Shown: positions 23,866 through 32,783 of the stretch, in pieces
Position numbering within the stretch: the stretch's first letter is position 1
Layout: every line of letters starts with the position of its first letter
Origin: Bacillus sp. AFS073361
Lineage (GTDB): Bacteria > Bacillota > Bacilli > Bacillales > Cytobacillaceae
DNA length: 51,646 bases
NCBI RefSeq assembly: GCF_002567005.1
Contig: NZ_NUZU01000043.1
Coordinates: forward strand, 1-51,646
Direction of reading: 5' to 3'
Program-made: the position numbers and the translations under genes
Notes under the pieces: model-generated
What the model saw: only the letters and a program-made list of their open reading frames with translations
Databases searched by the model: none
What the model was told of the DNA's origin: nothing

Positions 23866-23941
23866 GTCATTCACCTCAACATTACTTTACCATAATCCTC
23901 ATAAAATATTGTAAGATAAACGTACTAAGGGGGCGGAAAAA

Positions 23942-24850
23942 TTGAAAATTACCATTGCTGGTGGAACGGGCTTTGTAGGGAAAGCTCTGACGGAGCAATT
24001 GTTGAAAAACAATCATGAGGTAATCATTTTAACTAGAGGCAGAAAAAACACAAATGGAACTAATCGAATTCGTTTTGTTCAATGGCAAAGTGAAAATTCA
24101 AGCCCCATACAAGAACTTGAGGGTACCGATATTTTTATTAATCTTGCTGGCGAATCGATCAATGGCGGGCGGTGGACACAGCAAAGAAAAGAAAAGATCT
24201 TAACCAGTCGCTTAAATTCTGTTAACGCACTGCTAGATATCATTTCTAAATTAAGGACTAAACCAAAGTCACTGATTAATGCAAGTGCTATAGGCATTTA
24301 TGGAACATCTTTAGTGAAAATTTTTACGGAAAAAGAAAACCATGGGTTCGGGAATGATTTTTTGTCAAATACAGTGCAGCAATGGGAAAATGAGGTGAGC
24401 AAGGCCTCTCGGTTAGGAATACGGACTGTTTTTTGCAGATTTGGAATTATTCTGGATAAACACAATGGTGCCCTGCCTAAAATTGCCTTCCCTTACCAAT
24501 CATTTTTTGGCGGGCCAATTGGGAATGGACGTCAATGGATGTCCTGGATCCATATTGAGGATGTGGTCAATGGTATACTGTTTATTATCGAAAATGAACA
24601 AATGGCTGGCCCCATTAATTTTACTGCACCCCATCCTGTAACGATGTCTGAATTTGGAAAATCACTTTCAAGTGTATTGCATCGTCCTTACTGGCTGCCT
24701 GTCCCAAGTGTTGCTCTACGACTGCTTCTTGGTGAAATGAGCACATTGGTTGTTGATGGGCAAAAAGTACTCCCGGAGATGCTTTTAGACAATGGCTATC
24801 CATTTAAGTACTCAAATCTAAATTTGGCATTAAAAAATATATTTTCATAA
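23942..24850 (+). CDS. yfhF: TIGR01777 family NAD(P)-binding epimerase YfhF
   Basis: This 302-residue extended SDR starts at TTG 23942 after AAGGGGGCGG. The Rossmann motif GGTGFVGKAL is at about residues 7-16. A NLAGESINGGRWT segment and the C-terminal DUF1731-like tail (about residues 245-300, including LPVPSVALRLLLGEMS) are typical of the nucleoside-diphosphate-sugar epimerase-like family found in most bacteria. The substrate is unknown. Order recX-yfhF-yfhE-yfhD matches B. subtilis. Confidence 0.9.
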   Translation: MKITIAGGTGFVGKALTEQLLKNNHEVIILTRGRKNTNGTNRIRFVQWQSENSSPIQELEGTDIFINLAGESINGGRWTQQRKEKILTSRLNSVNALLDIISKLRTKPKSLINASAIGIYGTSLVKIFTEKENHGFGNDFLSNTVQQWENEVSKASRLGIRTVFCRFGIILDKHNGALPKIAFPYQSFFGGPIGNGRQWMSWIHIEDVVNGILFIIENEQMAGPINFTAPHPVTMSEFGKSLSSVLHRPYWLPVPSVALRLLLGEMSTLVVDGQKVLPEMLLDNGYPFKYSNLNLALKNIFS

Positions 24851-24970
24851 AATCCGTATCATTCCTTTCTTAAAAGGTAAAAATGGAAATAAGTACATAA
24901 AGTGCTTCTATTTTTTACCACATAGCTTGATGACGATTAACTAAAAAAATTGTTGAAAGGAATGAGCAAA

Positions 24971-25105
24971 ATGGCGGAAAAGAAGAAAAAGGATAAGGAT
25001 CGTGGAAAATACTCTCTAACGAGTATGCAAGAGGTATCTTATCAAAGAGAATTTAAAATGGCAGATCGTGCTGGCGGCTTTCACGACAAGAAAACGAGAC
25101 TATAA
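24971..25105 (+). CDS. yfhE: YfhE-like small basic protein
   Basis: A 44-residue Lys-rich protein (MAEKKKKDKDRGKYS...), too short for most gene finders, starts at ATG 24971, nine bases after AAAGGA. The QEVSYQREFKMADRAGGF segment matches what I know of the YfhE family, and the position between yfhF and yfhD is the usual one. Function unknown; members of this cluster are often linked to spores or stress. Confidence 0.75.
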   Translation: MAEKKKKDKDRGKYSLTSMQEVSYQREFKMADRAGGFHDKKTRL

Positions 25106-25221
25106 CTATCGAAAGGTTCTGCTGAAGTATTTTCCATTCATGGTTCCCTTTTAAGTTGTAAATCATAGTAAAGGGAGCAATTCTGCTCCTTGGATGTTAA
25201 CAATGAAAGGGGTTTTTAGTA

Positions 25222-25410
25222 ATGGGGCGTATGCATAATGGAACTGGTAATAGTAATAAAAGTTCACTTCCACAAACACCTAAGAACCTAAAAATTACAG
25301 ATGGAAATGACGTCGAATATTCTGCAGAATTTGCAGACCATGCAGACCTTGAGGCACAAGCACGAGCGAACGCAGCGAATCAGCGGGTACAAGCAAAAAG
25401 AAATAAATAA
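25222..25410 (+). CDS. yfhD: YfhD-like small protein
   Basis: This 62-residue hydrophilic protein starts at ATG 25222, with AAAGGGG upstream. LPQTPKN and the acidic EYSAEFADHADLEAQARANAANQR block match the YfhD family (PF14151), whose members look like small spore or stress proteins of unknown function. A strong hairpin terminator follows. Confidence 0.78.
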   Translation: MGRMHNGTGNSNKSSLPQTPKNLKITDGNDVEYSAEFADHADLEAQARANAANQRVQAKRNK

Positions 25411-25425
25411 ATCTTTATGAAAGAT

Positions 25426-25467
25426 GAATTAAAAAAGAAGCAGGGCTTCCTGCTTCTTTTTTTAATT
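25426..25467 (+). terminator. yfhD terminator
   Basis: Arms 25426-25444 and 25449-25467 form a 19-bp A/T- and GC-containing stem with a four-base loop and a seven-T run inside the right arm. The bases from here to 25672 hold only a short inverted repeat (CTGTTGATT/AATCAACAG around 25487-25525) that resembles a decayed intergenic repeat. Confidence 0.88.
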
Positions 25468-25672
25468 CAGGGCTTTGTGATAAGTCTGTTGATTTGCGCT
25501 CCAGGTGCTTCGCTTCAATCAACAGGTGTATCAATAAAGGTCAGAAACTCAATAAATAATGTTACGCAAAGGAAGCTAACCAAACTGAATAGAAATGTAT
25601 CTTTAATGATAAATGAACTGGTCCTCCTAATTGTAGCCTTCAGGATTATAATAATTATTGAAAAATATTTCT

Positions 25673-26377
25673 TTATAACGAGTTCTGCAAATCCTCATTA
25701 TTTTTTGACACTAATGTTTGGAAATCATCTGTAAAGGCGATTATTTCTCCCCATTCCATTAGTTCATTATCGGAAATCTTCCACGTATGTTTATCAGCGT
25801 CATTTCTGATAACCGCAAAATGAAATCGGTCAGTTGAAAAGACCTTAAATCCCTTCTCCTTACATTGTTCAATGAAAAAGAAATCCTCAGCTCGATTTAC
25901 TTTTTCAAATGGAACTTGTTGACAGACAGCTTTTCTAAACATTAAGGTCGCTCCAGCAACAGTGTCTGTGATTGAATTCTCATTACCTGTTACATGGATC
26001 AGCGCTTTTTTATTTTTAAAATAGATAAATACGGAGTTTTTTCCGATAATAGAAATATCTTTATTTTTAAAAGCAGCCATCGAACTTTTAATGTAATCGG
26101 GCCCATAATAGTCATCGTCATCAAATTTGGCAATAATATCATAATTTGATTTCATAATCCCAAAATTTAAGCAGTCACCTAAAGTTGCCTTTTCGTGTAG
26201 TTGATAAATCTGGACATTACGATATTTCCTAGCCTCAGTAATCCATCTATCCATATTCATAGAATCCTTATTTAGGATAATGATCAACTCTTTATTCTTC
26301 CAGGATTGCTGTTTATAATTTTTAAAAACATTATTGATATTCTCATCTCTTATTGTACAAGTAATAATGGAAACCAC
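25673..26377 (-). CDS. Family 2 glycosyltransferase (GT-A fold)
   Basis: This 234-residue protein starts at GTG 26377 after AAAGGAGTGAGAGA. The N-terminal SIITCTIRDENI strand and the acidic FDDDDYYGPDY (about residues 84-94) give the nucleotide-sugar/metal site of GT2 enzymes. A catalytic-type acidic residue follows in VNRAEDFFF (about residue 162). No membrane segments are seen, so it is cytosolic or peripheral. It lies 30 bases after the LamG-glycosyltransferase gene in the same operon. Both probably act on the same glycan, of unknown identity. Confidence 0.85.
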   Translation of the reverse strand: MVSIITCTIRDENINNVFKNYKQQSWKNKELIIILNKDSMNMDRWITEARKYRNVQIYQLHEKATLGDCLNFGIMKSNYDIIAKFDDDDYYGPDYIKSSMAAFKNKDISIIGKNSVFIYFKNKKALIHVTGNENSITDTVAGATLMFRKAVCQQVPFEKVNRAEDFFFIEQCKEKGFKVFSTDRFHFAVIRNDADKHTWKISDNELMEWGEIIAFTDDFQTLVSKNNEDLQNSL

Positions 26378-26407
26378 TCTCTCACTCCTTTAACGCTGAG
26401 AATTATT

Positions 26408-28255
26408 TTATGAGTTCATGATCTTATCTAAAACGGTGGTTAAATTAGTAAACTTTTTAAGTTTTTTAATCGAATTAATTTCTTTTTTCAGCTCATTTAT
26501 GTCCTCAGAGCCAAAGCCTGCAGCTCCTAAGATATTTATGTGACGGATGTCGATTTGAAGTAAAAGGACAATTGTTTCAAGTATGTGCATGAATTTTTCT
26601 TGGAATTTTTGAAATTTCCCTGGATAAGATTGAATGAGTAATTTATATTCTTTTAATAGCTTACTCATTGTTAATAAATCAACAAGACCTGAAATCTCTA
26701 ATCCGAGTACAAGTACATCGATGTCATGATGCTTCGAAATAAACAGTCCAAGGTTGTTAATTGCTTCTTTCCATTTGCTTTTGCCTACAGGGTGTTCTTG
26801 ATGATAGGTAATCAAATCATTTCCTGTAATATATGTGGCCCCCATTTTATATAAACGATATCCTAGTTCCCAATCTTCGTAACCGTACAGAACAAAGTCT
26901 TCATCGAACAATCCTGCCTGAGTAATAAACTCTTTTTGAATGGAAACATTCCCTGTAAGAAATGCCATCCACGGAAAGGAAAACCCTTCTAAGTCAGCAG
27001 CAAAATTGTCGGTTATCGTTTGGAACCATGGGTATGTTACAACCCCAATATCCTTGAAGGCTTTTCTTGCAATATCACTTTTTTCCAACAACGGGTACGG
27101 TTGTTTAATTGAATCTTTATATTTATTAAACCTAGAATTAAGCAAATTATCTTTTTTTGTTAAAGTGGCAATCGTGCAAATTTTCTCTGGAGTAAATTCA
27201 GGAAAGATGCATGAATAGATGATTTTTGAGTGCATTACCCCTGATAAAATATGCTTATTTTTTGATTGATGGAACTTTTGATGTTTTTCAACAAAATCAG
27301 GTTCTGTTATCATTTCTGCATCAAGAAAAATAAGAGTGCTCCCTCTTGCTGTACGAATGCCCAAATTTCGTACGCTTGCTCTTCCTAGGTTCTTTTCATT
27401 TCGTATATATTTGAAATGATAGGGAGGCATATAGCCTTTTAGCTTTTCTTCCGTTTGGTCAGTTGAAGCATCATCTATAAGGATAACTTCCATTTTTGAA
27501 GGATTGAACGTTTGATATTCTAGTGAGAAAAGAGTCAGGAGATTTAGTGGATATTTATTTAGGGAAGGAATAATGATACTTACTTCAATATCTTGGCTAT
27601 CATTTACTGGCGTTTCTTTATTAAGTTTCTCTTTGGTGCTTGTGTCCTTGTTATTTGAGGACTTTTTGGTTTTTGGATTTACTTTCTGTGGTTCTTGTTT
27701 ATTTACAGTTGGAATTGGCCAAACACCATATAGCCCTTTTTCGTTTCCTGTAAGCTTTTTATTCATAAAATTATTAAGATTTTGTTCTGTCCTGCAATGA
27801 TCCCACAGTCTGATTTCGTTAATATCACCATTAAAGAACAGACCTGGCAGACCGCCAATCATCCCAGATGGGTAGACAAAGTCTTTAATGCTTCTAACAC
27901 CTTTTTTTACAAACTTCCCATTAATAAATAGCTGCGGCTCTCTTTCATCATAGACAACCGCAATGTGAATTAGATCATTAATACTTGCTTCATGGACTAA
28001 CACCGCATATATATTCTCATTCGTATGTTCATAAATCGTTATTCCATTTAGTCCAATTGAAACACTAACTCCTGCATCATTATCGGTCATCCCTTGTCCT
28101 GGCCCAATCACATAATTCGTTCCTGTACCATCCACTGACTTTTCCCGAGATTGCTTATCGATATGATGAACATTTTCGGGTAATACCCAAAATTCATAGG
28201 TAAATGTATTTTTCAGATTCGTTAATAAACGACCATTTAGGCTATTCCATAACAT
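26408..28255 (-). CDS. LamG-like domain fused to a family 2 glycosyltransferase
   Basis: This protein of 615 residues has two domains. Residues about 15-160 look like a LamG/concanavalin jelly-roll (FTYEFWVLPE, the LFINGKFV hairpin, IGGLPGLFFNGDINEIRLWD). A Lys/Ser/Thr/Asn linker (about 183-220) leads to a GT2 catalytic domain starting SIIIPSLN, with D-x-E in IFLDAEM (about 312-314) and GYEDWELGYRL, reminiscent of the galactosyltransferase ED motif. There is no signal peptide. The start chosen is ATG 28255 after GAGGTG. The LamG part probably binds the acceptor glycan. It is followed by a second glycosyltransferase. Confidence 0.82.
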   Translation of the reverse strand: MLWNSLNGRLLTNLKNTFTYEFWVLPENVHHIDKQSREKSVDGTGTNYVIGPGQGMTDNDAGVSVSIGLNGITIYEHTNENIYAVLVHEASINDLIHIAVVYDEREPQLFINGKFVKKGVRSIKDFVYPSGMIGGLPGLFFNGDINEIRLWDHCRTEQNLNNFMNKKLTGNEKGLYGVWPIPTVNKQEPQKVNPKTKKSSNNKDTSTKEKLNKETPVNDSQDIEVSIIIPSLNKYPLNLLTLFSLEYQTFNPSKMEVILIDDASTDQTEEKLKGYMPPYHFKYIRNEKNLGRASVRNLGIRTARGSTLIFLDAEMITEPDFVEKHQKFHQSKNKHILSGVMHSKIIYSCIFPEFTPEKICTIATLTKKDNLLNSRFNKYKDSIKQPYPLLEKSDIARKAFKDIGVVTYPWFQTITDNFAADLEGFSFPWMAFLTGNVSIQKEFITQAGLFDEDFVLYGYEDWELGYRLYKMGATYITGNDLITYHQEHPVGKSKWKEAINNLGLFISKHHDIDVLVLGLEISGLVDLLTMSKLLKEYKLLIQSYPGKFQKFQEKFMHILETIVLLLQIDIRHINILGAAGFGSEDINELKKEINSIKKLKKFTNLTTVLDKIMNS

Positions 28256-28424
28256 GACGCACCTCTTCAATTTACTTTTATAAGTAACTAGTCCATTTGG
28301 GTTTTGCTTTTACACAATATGTATACCATTTGATTTTGACTAGACTTATCCCCATTTATAGGTTGCTTTGTATATATTTTTTTGGTTTTTGTCGATTCCC
28401 TCCAATTAGGAGCATAGAAATTCA

Positions 28425-28452
28425 CAAAAAAAAGAGCTTATGCGCTCTTTTT
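28425..28452 (-). terminator. hom terminator
   Basis: AAAAAGAGC (28429-28437) and GCTCTTTTT (28444-28452) form a stem; on the minus strand a run of eight T follows. Confidence 0.85.
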
Positions 28453-28482
28453 ACGGAATAATTGCTTATGATTTTAATCAAA

Positions 28483-29721
28483 CTATATGGCGGCTAATGT
28501 CACTTCTTTATCATTGCTTTCCATTTCATACTCCCCTAAAATTTGAAAGCAACACTTTATGTTTTGTTCACTCATTAACTGTTTAATTAACTCCGTATTT
28601 GTCCGGATAATTGCTGTCTCCTCACTAGTTTGAGTAATCCATGTGATCAATGGGTTTTTAGTATCCTTTGTGAGACCTTGAATTATCCATAATTCGTCTG
28701 CATGCTCTTTTTTATCTCCTAAATGAATTGCTGGCGTCTTTGTGAAATACTTATTTGTCCGCTTATTTTGACAGACATAAACTAAATCTTCAATTGCTGC
28801 ACTTGCTGTTGGAAACATGCCGGCACCTGGTCCTTGTAATGTAATACTACCAACAAGATCTGTGTAAACATTAACAGCATTTTCTACCCCTTCAATAGAA
28901 TAAAAAGGATGAGACTTTCCAACAAGGACTGGTCTAACAGCGGCTTTAATTTGATCATCTTTCTTACTTATACTTGCAATATGTTTAAACCTAAGTCCAA
29001 GTCTTTCAGCTGCCTCGATTAATTCACTTGTAATTGAAGTAATCCCTTCTCGTTCTACATCCTCCCAATTCGGTTCCTCACCAAATGCAATTCTGCTTAG
29101 AATCATTGTTTTATAAAAAGCATCAAAGCCCTCGACATCATTGGTTGGGTCTGCTTCAGCAAACCCCTTTGCTTGTGCTAAACTTAGGGCGTCAGCAAAG
29201 GACTGCTTCTTCTCACGCATTTCTGTTAAGATGAAATTCGATGTTCCATTTAGTATACCTTGGACGTGATGAACACGGTTTACATTTAATAGCTGCCTTA
29301 AGGTTTGAATAACAGGTATACCACCCGCAACTGTCGCCTCGTAACCTACTGAGACATTATGATGTTTTGCTAATTCGAGCAGGTCATTCCCGTGGTGTGC
29401 AAACATTTCTTTATTAGCTGTAATTATGTGGCATCCTCTTTGAATCGCTTGTTTTATAAATGTAAAAGTGGGTTCTTTATTGACGATTGCTTCGAAAATA
29501 ACATCAAGTTGAGGTAGACTTAAAATTTCATTGAAATCTGCAGTGACTAGTACATCTTCATTAATATTTCTCTTTTTATGCTTATTTCTAATTAGTACGG
29601 CTGCGACTTCGACCCTTTTTCCTAATACTCCCTCAAGTTCTTCTGCATGGGATTGTATCGTTCTATAAACACCTTCCCCGACTGTTCCGAAACCTAGAAT
29701 CGCTACTTTTATCACAGACAT
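28483..29721 (-). CDS. hom: Homoserine dehydrogenase under SAM riboswitch control
   Basis: This protein of 412 residues reduces aspartate semialdehyde to homoserine, the branch point to methionine and threonine. The N-terminal GFGTVGEGVYRTI binds NAD(P); GILNGTSNFIL and GFAEADPTNDVEGFDAFYK carry the conserved catalytic Lys and acidic residues. The C-terminal part (after about 330) does not look like a clear ACT domain, unlike the B. subtilis threonine-linked enzyme. ATG 29721 follows GAAGGGTGG. A SAM-I riboswitch directly upstream indicates control by methionine status, so a second, threonine-linked hom may exist elsewhere. Confidence 0.9.
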   Translation of the reverse strand: MSVIKVAILGFGTVGEGVYRTIQSHAEELEGVLGKRVEVAAVLIRNKHKKRNINEDVLVTADFNEILSLPQLDVIFEAIVNKEPTFTFIKQAIQRGCHIITANKEMFAHHGNDLLELAKHHNVSVGYEATVAGGIPVIQTLRQLLNVNRVHHVQGILNGTSNFILTEMREKKQSFADALSLAQAKGFAEADPTNDVEGFDAFYKTMILSRIAFGEEPNWEDVEREGITSITSELIEAAERLGLRFKHIASISKKDDQIKAAVRPVLVGKSHPFYSIEGVENAVNVYTDLVGSITLQGPGAGMFPTASAAIEDLVYVCQNKRTNKYFTKTPAIHLGDKKEHADELWIIQGLTKDTKNPLITWITQTSEETAIIRTNTELIKQLMSEQNIKCCFQILGEYEMESNDKEVTLAAI

Positions 29722-29761
29722 ATTGATCCACCCTTCATTGATAATAGACATGGCTAAATAG

Positions 29762-29789
29762 AAAAAACCCTCTTCATAAGAAGAGGGTT
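29762..29789 (-). terminator. hom: SAM riboswitch expression-platform terminator
   Basis: AACCCTCTTC (29766-29775) and GAAGAGGGTT (29780-29789) form a perfect 10-bp stem with TTTTTT following on the minus strand. The left arm can instead pair with the P1 3' strand (AGATAAGAGGAGG), giving the antiterminator. Confidence 0.93.
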
Positions 29790-29798
29790 AGTTTCCTC

Positions 29799-29907
29799 CT
29801 CTTATCTGTCAGGTAAATAACCTGCAGGAATTAGCACCTTTTCAAGATTTACCTTGATGGTTGCCGGGCTTCATCGGGCCTAGTCCCTCCGCCGCTCTGG
29901 ATAAGAG
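29799..29907 (-). ncRNA. SAM-I riboswitch (S-box) aptamer
   Basis: On the minus strand P1 pairs CTCTTATC (29900-29907) with GATAAGAG (29799-29806). The conserved core reads GCGGAGGGACTAGGCCCGAT then GAAGCCCGGCAACC, the S-box signature, followed by the AAGGTAAATCTTG and GGTGCTAATTCC helices. It lies between a strong promoter and hom. High SAM should favour termination and lower hom expression. Confidence 0.95.
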
Positions 29908-29949
29908 TTTTATGTAATTGTTTGATTAAATTTCCAAGTTATAAAGAGA

Positions 29950-29978
29950 ATTCTAGTTGAATCCATTGCTGTTGTCAA
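29950..29978 (-). promoter_or_regulatory. hom riboswitch promoter
   Basis: Minus-strand TTGACA (29973-29978), 17-base spacer, TAGAAT (29950-29955), about 43 bp before the SAM aptamer. Confidence 0.9.
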
Positions 29979-30009
29979 TATTATTTGAAATTTCTTTTAA
30001 ATGATTTTA

Positions 30010-30039
30010 GAAAACAAACCTACCGTATGGCAGGCTTGT
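30010..30039 (-). terminator. argGH terminator
   Basis: On the minus strand ACAAGCCTGCC and GGTAGGTTTGT (30014-30039) pair fully in RNA with two G-U pairs and a four-base loop, followed by TTTTC. It lies just after argH. Confidence 0.82.
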
Positions 30040-30050
30040 AAAAGTCATAT

Positions 30051-31427
30051 TTATTGCTGCAGTTTTCCCTCTGCAAGCTTGATTTGTTTCTCGACTTGCT
30101 CTGGTGATGTTCCACCAAAGCTATTTCTTACACTAACCACATGCTCTGGAGCCAATACCACATAAATATCTTCCTCAAATAAAGAACTGAAGCCTTGATA
30201 TTCTTCAAAGCTCAAATCGAGCAAAAATTTATTATTCTGAATCGCATATAAAACGATTTTTCCAATTACTTCATGAGCATCACGGAAAGGCAGACCTTTT
30301 CTTACCAAATAATCAGCAATATCTGTAGCATTAGAAAAATCATTGTTGATCGCCTTACGCATGATATCTTTATTAACGGTCATGGTTTCAATCATCGGGG
30401 CTAATAACATTAATGAACCTTCCAGCGTTTCAACGGTATCAAACATACCTTCCTTATCCTCTTGTAAATCCTTGTTATAAGCTAGAGGTAAGCCTTTAAG
30501 AACGGTCAGCAAGCCGATTAAATTGCCATAGGTACGGCCTGTTTTACCGCGCAGAAGCTCTGGTACATCTGGATTTTTCTTTTGCGGCATAATACTTGAT
30601 CCTGTGCAGAACGAATCGTCCAGTTCAACAAACTGAAACTCCTGACTTGACCAAATGACAAGTTCTTCTGATAATCTGGAAATATGAGTCATGATAATCG
30701 AACCGATGGATAAAAATTCAAGAATAAAATCACGATCACTAACAGCATCCATACTGTTTGGATAAACCGTTTCAAACCCCAATAACTCAGCGACACGTTC
30801 ACGGTTTATCGGAAAGGTTGTTCCTGCCAATGCCCCTGAACCAAGCGGGAGCCAATTGATGCGCTTCAAACTATCAATCAATCGCTCTTTATCACGTTCA
30901 AACATCCAAAAATACGCCATTAAATGATGAGCGAAGGAGACAGGCTGAGCTCTCTGCAGGTGTGTATATCCAGGTATTAAGGTTTGGACATTCTCTTTCG
31001 CTTGCTTAATTAATGCCTGTTGAACATCTTCAACTAACTTAATAAGTTCCGTCGTTTTTGTTCTTAAGTACAGATGCATGTCGGTAGCCACCTGATCATT
31101 ACGGCTGCGCCCTGTATGAAGTTTCCCACCGACCGGACCAATTTTTTCAATTAATAGTTTTTCAATATTCATATGGATATCTTCGTCTTCTACTAAAAAC
31201 TCAACCTCATGATTATCTACCAGGTTTTTTATCGAGAGAAGACCATCCTTAATTTTCTCGGCATCCTCTACGGGAATGATACCGCACTCTCCCAGCATTT
31301 GCACATGAGCGAGACTTCCTGCGATATCCTCCTTAGCTAGCTTTTGATCAAAAGATATTGAGGCTGTAAATTCCTCTACTAGCTTATTGGTTTCTTTTGT
31401 AAAACGGCCGCCCCATAACTTCGACAT
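30051..31427 (-). CDS. argH: Argininosuccinate lyase
   Basis: This 458-residue enzyme splits argininosuccinate into arginine and fumarate, the last step of the pathway. The superfamily signature GSSIMPQKKNPD is intact (about residues 278-289), as are TGRSRNDQVATD and GYTHLQRAQP. ATG 31427 follows GGGAGGAACACTAC. It lies 60 bases after argG, with a hairpin in between, and ends with its own terminator. Transcription from the ARG-box promoter of argG is expected. Confidence 0.97.
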   Translation of the reverse strand: MSKLWGGRFTKETNKLVEEFTASISFDQKLAKEDIAGSLAHVQMLGECGIIPVEDAEKIKDGLLSIKNLVDNHEVEFLVEDEDIHMNIEKLLIEKIGPVGGKLHTGRSRNDQVATDMHLYLRTKTTELIKLVEDVQQALIKQAKENVQTLIPGYTHLQRAQPVSFAHHLMAYFWMFERDKERLIDSLKRINWLPLGSGALAGTTFPINRERVAELLGFETVYPNSMDAVSDRDFILEFLSIGSIIMTHISRLSEELVIWSSQEFQFVELDDSFCTGSSIMPQKKNPDVPELLRGKTGRTYGNLIGLLTVLKGLPLAYNKDLQEDKEGMFDTVETLEGSLMLLAPMIETMTVNKDIMRKAINNDFSNATDIADYLVRKGLPFRDAHEVIGKIVLYAIQNNKFLLDLSFEEYQGFSSLFEEDIYVVLAPEHVVSVRNSFGGTSPEQVEKQIKLAEGKLQQ

Positions 31428-31456
31428 GTAGTGTTCCTCCCTACCCTAATAACAGA

Positions 31457-31479
31457 GCCCTCGAAAAGGACTCGAGGGC
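31457..31479 (-). other. Intercistronic hairpin between argG and argH
   Basis: GCCCTCGA (31457-31464) and TCGAGGGC (31472-31479) form a perfect GC-rich stem with a seven-base loop. There is no T-run on the minus strand, so it may process or stabilise mRNA rather than terminate. Confidence 0.6.
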
Positions 31480-31487
31480 AATCCGAA

Positions 31488-32699
31488 TTATTTTAAAATA
31501 GATTCCTTTTTATTCACTTCTGAATAGACTTTCGTCGGTAAGCCCCAAATCTTAATGAATCCTACGGCTGCATTATGATCAAACGCATCGCCTTTAGAAT
31601 ATGTTGCAAGTTCCTCATTGTATAAGCTGAATGGAGACTTTCTGCCAACAACTGTATGATTCCCTTTATGAAGCTTGACGCGAATGGTACCTGTTACTGT
31701 CTTTTGCGTTTCATTAATAAATGCATCAAGGGCTGGCTTAATAGGAGAATACCAAAGTCCTTCATAAATGATTTTAGCCATTTGCTGTTCCACTTGGGCC
31801 TTAAATTGAGATACCTCACGAGTTAATGTTAAAAACTCCAATTCTTTATGAGCATTGATTAAAATGAGTGCAGCAGGGTTTTCATAGACTTCACGAGATT
31901 TGATCCCTACTAATCTATTTTCAATATGGTCAATACGGCCAACACCATGTTTGCCGCCAAGCGCATTTAGCGTTTCAATTAATTGTACAAGCGGAAGTTT
32001 TTCACCGTTAAGAGCAACCGGTACCCCCTGTTCAAATTCGATTTCAACATATTCTGCTGTATCAGGAGTTAATTCAACTGGATTCGTCCAATCGAAGGCT
32101 GCTTCTGGTGCCTCAGCCCATGGATCTTCCAACACGCCTGCCTCACATGCACGGCCCCAAATATTGGCATCAATTGAGAATGGATTATCTAAATCAACGG
32201 GAATTGGAATACCGTTTTCCTCTGCATATTTGATTTCTTCGTCACGAGTCATTCCCCATTCACGAACTGGTGCAACGACCTTTAGGCTTGGGTTTAAAGC
32301 TTGAATAGAAACTTCAAAACGAACCTGGTCATTTCCTTTCCCTGTGCAGCCATGGGCTACAGCAGTTGCTCCCTCTTTTTCTGCTATCTCCACTAATAAT
32401 TTAGAGATTAATGGACGAGAAAGAGCAGATGATAATGGATACTTTCCTTCATATAAGCAATTAGCTTTTAAGGCTGGTAAAATATATTCCTTCGCTAATA
32501 ATTCTTTCGCATCGATCATATAGGCTTTTACTGCACCAACATTTAGTGCTTTATTTTTAATTGCTTCTAGGTCTTTACCTTCGCCAACATCCAGACCCAA
32601 TGCAATCACATCGTAACCATATTTTTCTTGAATCCATTTTACTGATACGGATGTATCTAAACCGCCGGAATAGGCTAGAACGATTTTTTCTTTTGTCAT
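31488..32699 (-). CDS. argG: Argininosuccinate synthase
   Basis: This 403-residue ATP-dependent ligase joins citrulline and aspartate. The N-terminal AYSGGLDTSV P-loop, HGCTGKGNDQVRFE and YSPIKPALDAFI are as in the family, and the length is normal. ATG 32699 follows AAGAGGAGA. The promoter region carries a perfect ARG box and a second imperfect one overlapping the -10. It precedes argH and follows argF. Confidence 0.97.
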   Translation of the reverse strand: MTKEKIVLAYSGGLDTSVSVKWIQEKYGYDVIALGLDVGEGKDLEAIKNKALNVGAVKAYMIDAKELLAKEYILPALKANCLYEGKYPLSSALSRPLISKLLVEIAEKEGATAVAHGCTGKGNDQVRFEVSIQALNPSLKVVAPVREWGMTRDEEIKYAEENGIPIPVDLDNPFSIDANIWGRACEAGVLEDPWAEAPEAAFDWTNPVELTPDTAEYVEIEFEQGVPVALNGEKLPLVQLIETLNALGGKHGVGRIDHIENRLVGIKSREVYENPAALILINAHKELEFLTLTREVSQFKAQVEQQMAKIIYEGLWYSPIKPALDAFINETQKTVTGTIRVKLHKGNHTVVGRKSPFSLYNEELATYSKGDAFDHNAAVGFIKIWGLPTKVYSEVNKKESILK

Positions 32700-32724
32700 T
32701 TTATAATTCTCCTCTTACTAAGTC

Positions 32725-32758
32725 TGTATTTTTATCCAACTGATAGAATTATTATACA
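32725..32758 (-). promoter_or_regulatory. argG operator: two ARG boxes and TATAAT
   Basis: 32725-32738 (minus strand TGGATAAAAATACA) matches the ARG-box core TGNATNNNNATNCA perfectly. 32745-32758 (TGTATAATAATTCT) matches all but the last base and contains a perfect -10 TATAAT (32751-32756). Arginine/AhrC repression of argGH is expected. A good -35 is lacking. Confidence 0.75.
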
Positions 32759-32783
32759 ACAAGTTCCATAGAAAAAGAAACTA

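Noticed and set aside
25487..25525. Inverted repeat CTGTTGATT/AATCAACAG as a terminator or mobile element
   Set aside because: There is no T-run; it looks like a decayed intergenic repeat and cannot be assigned.
25417..25734. Plus-strand open frame after yfhD
   Set aside because: It begins in the yfhD terminator, has no ribosome site and overlaps the 3' end of the glycosyltransferase on the other strand.
31900..32304. Plus-strand open frame of 134 codons opposite argG
   Set aside because: It is fully antisense to a strongly conserved argG gene, with no start signals.
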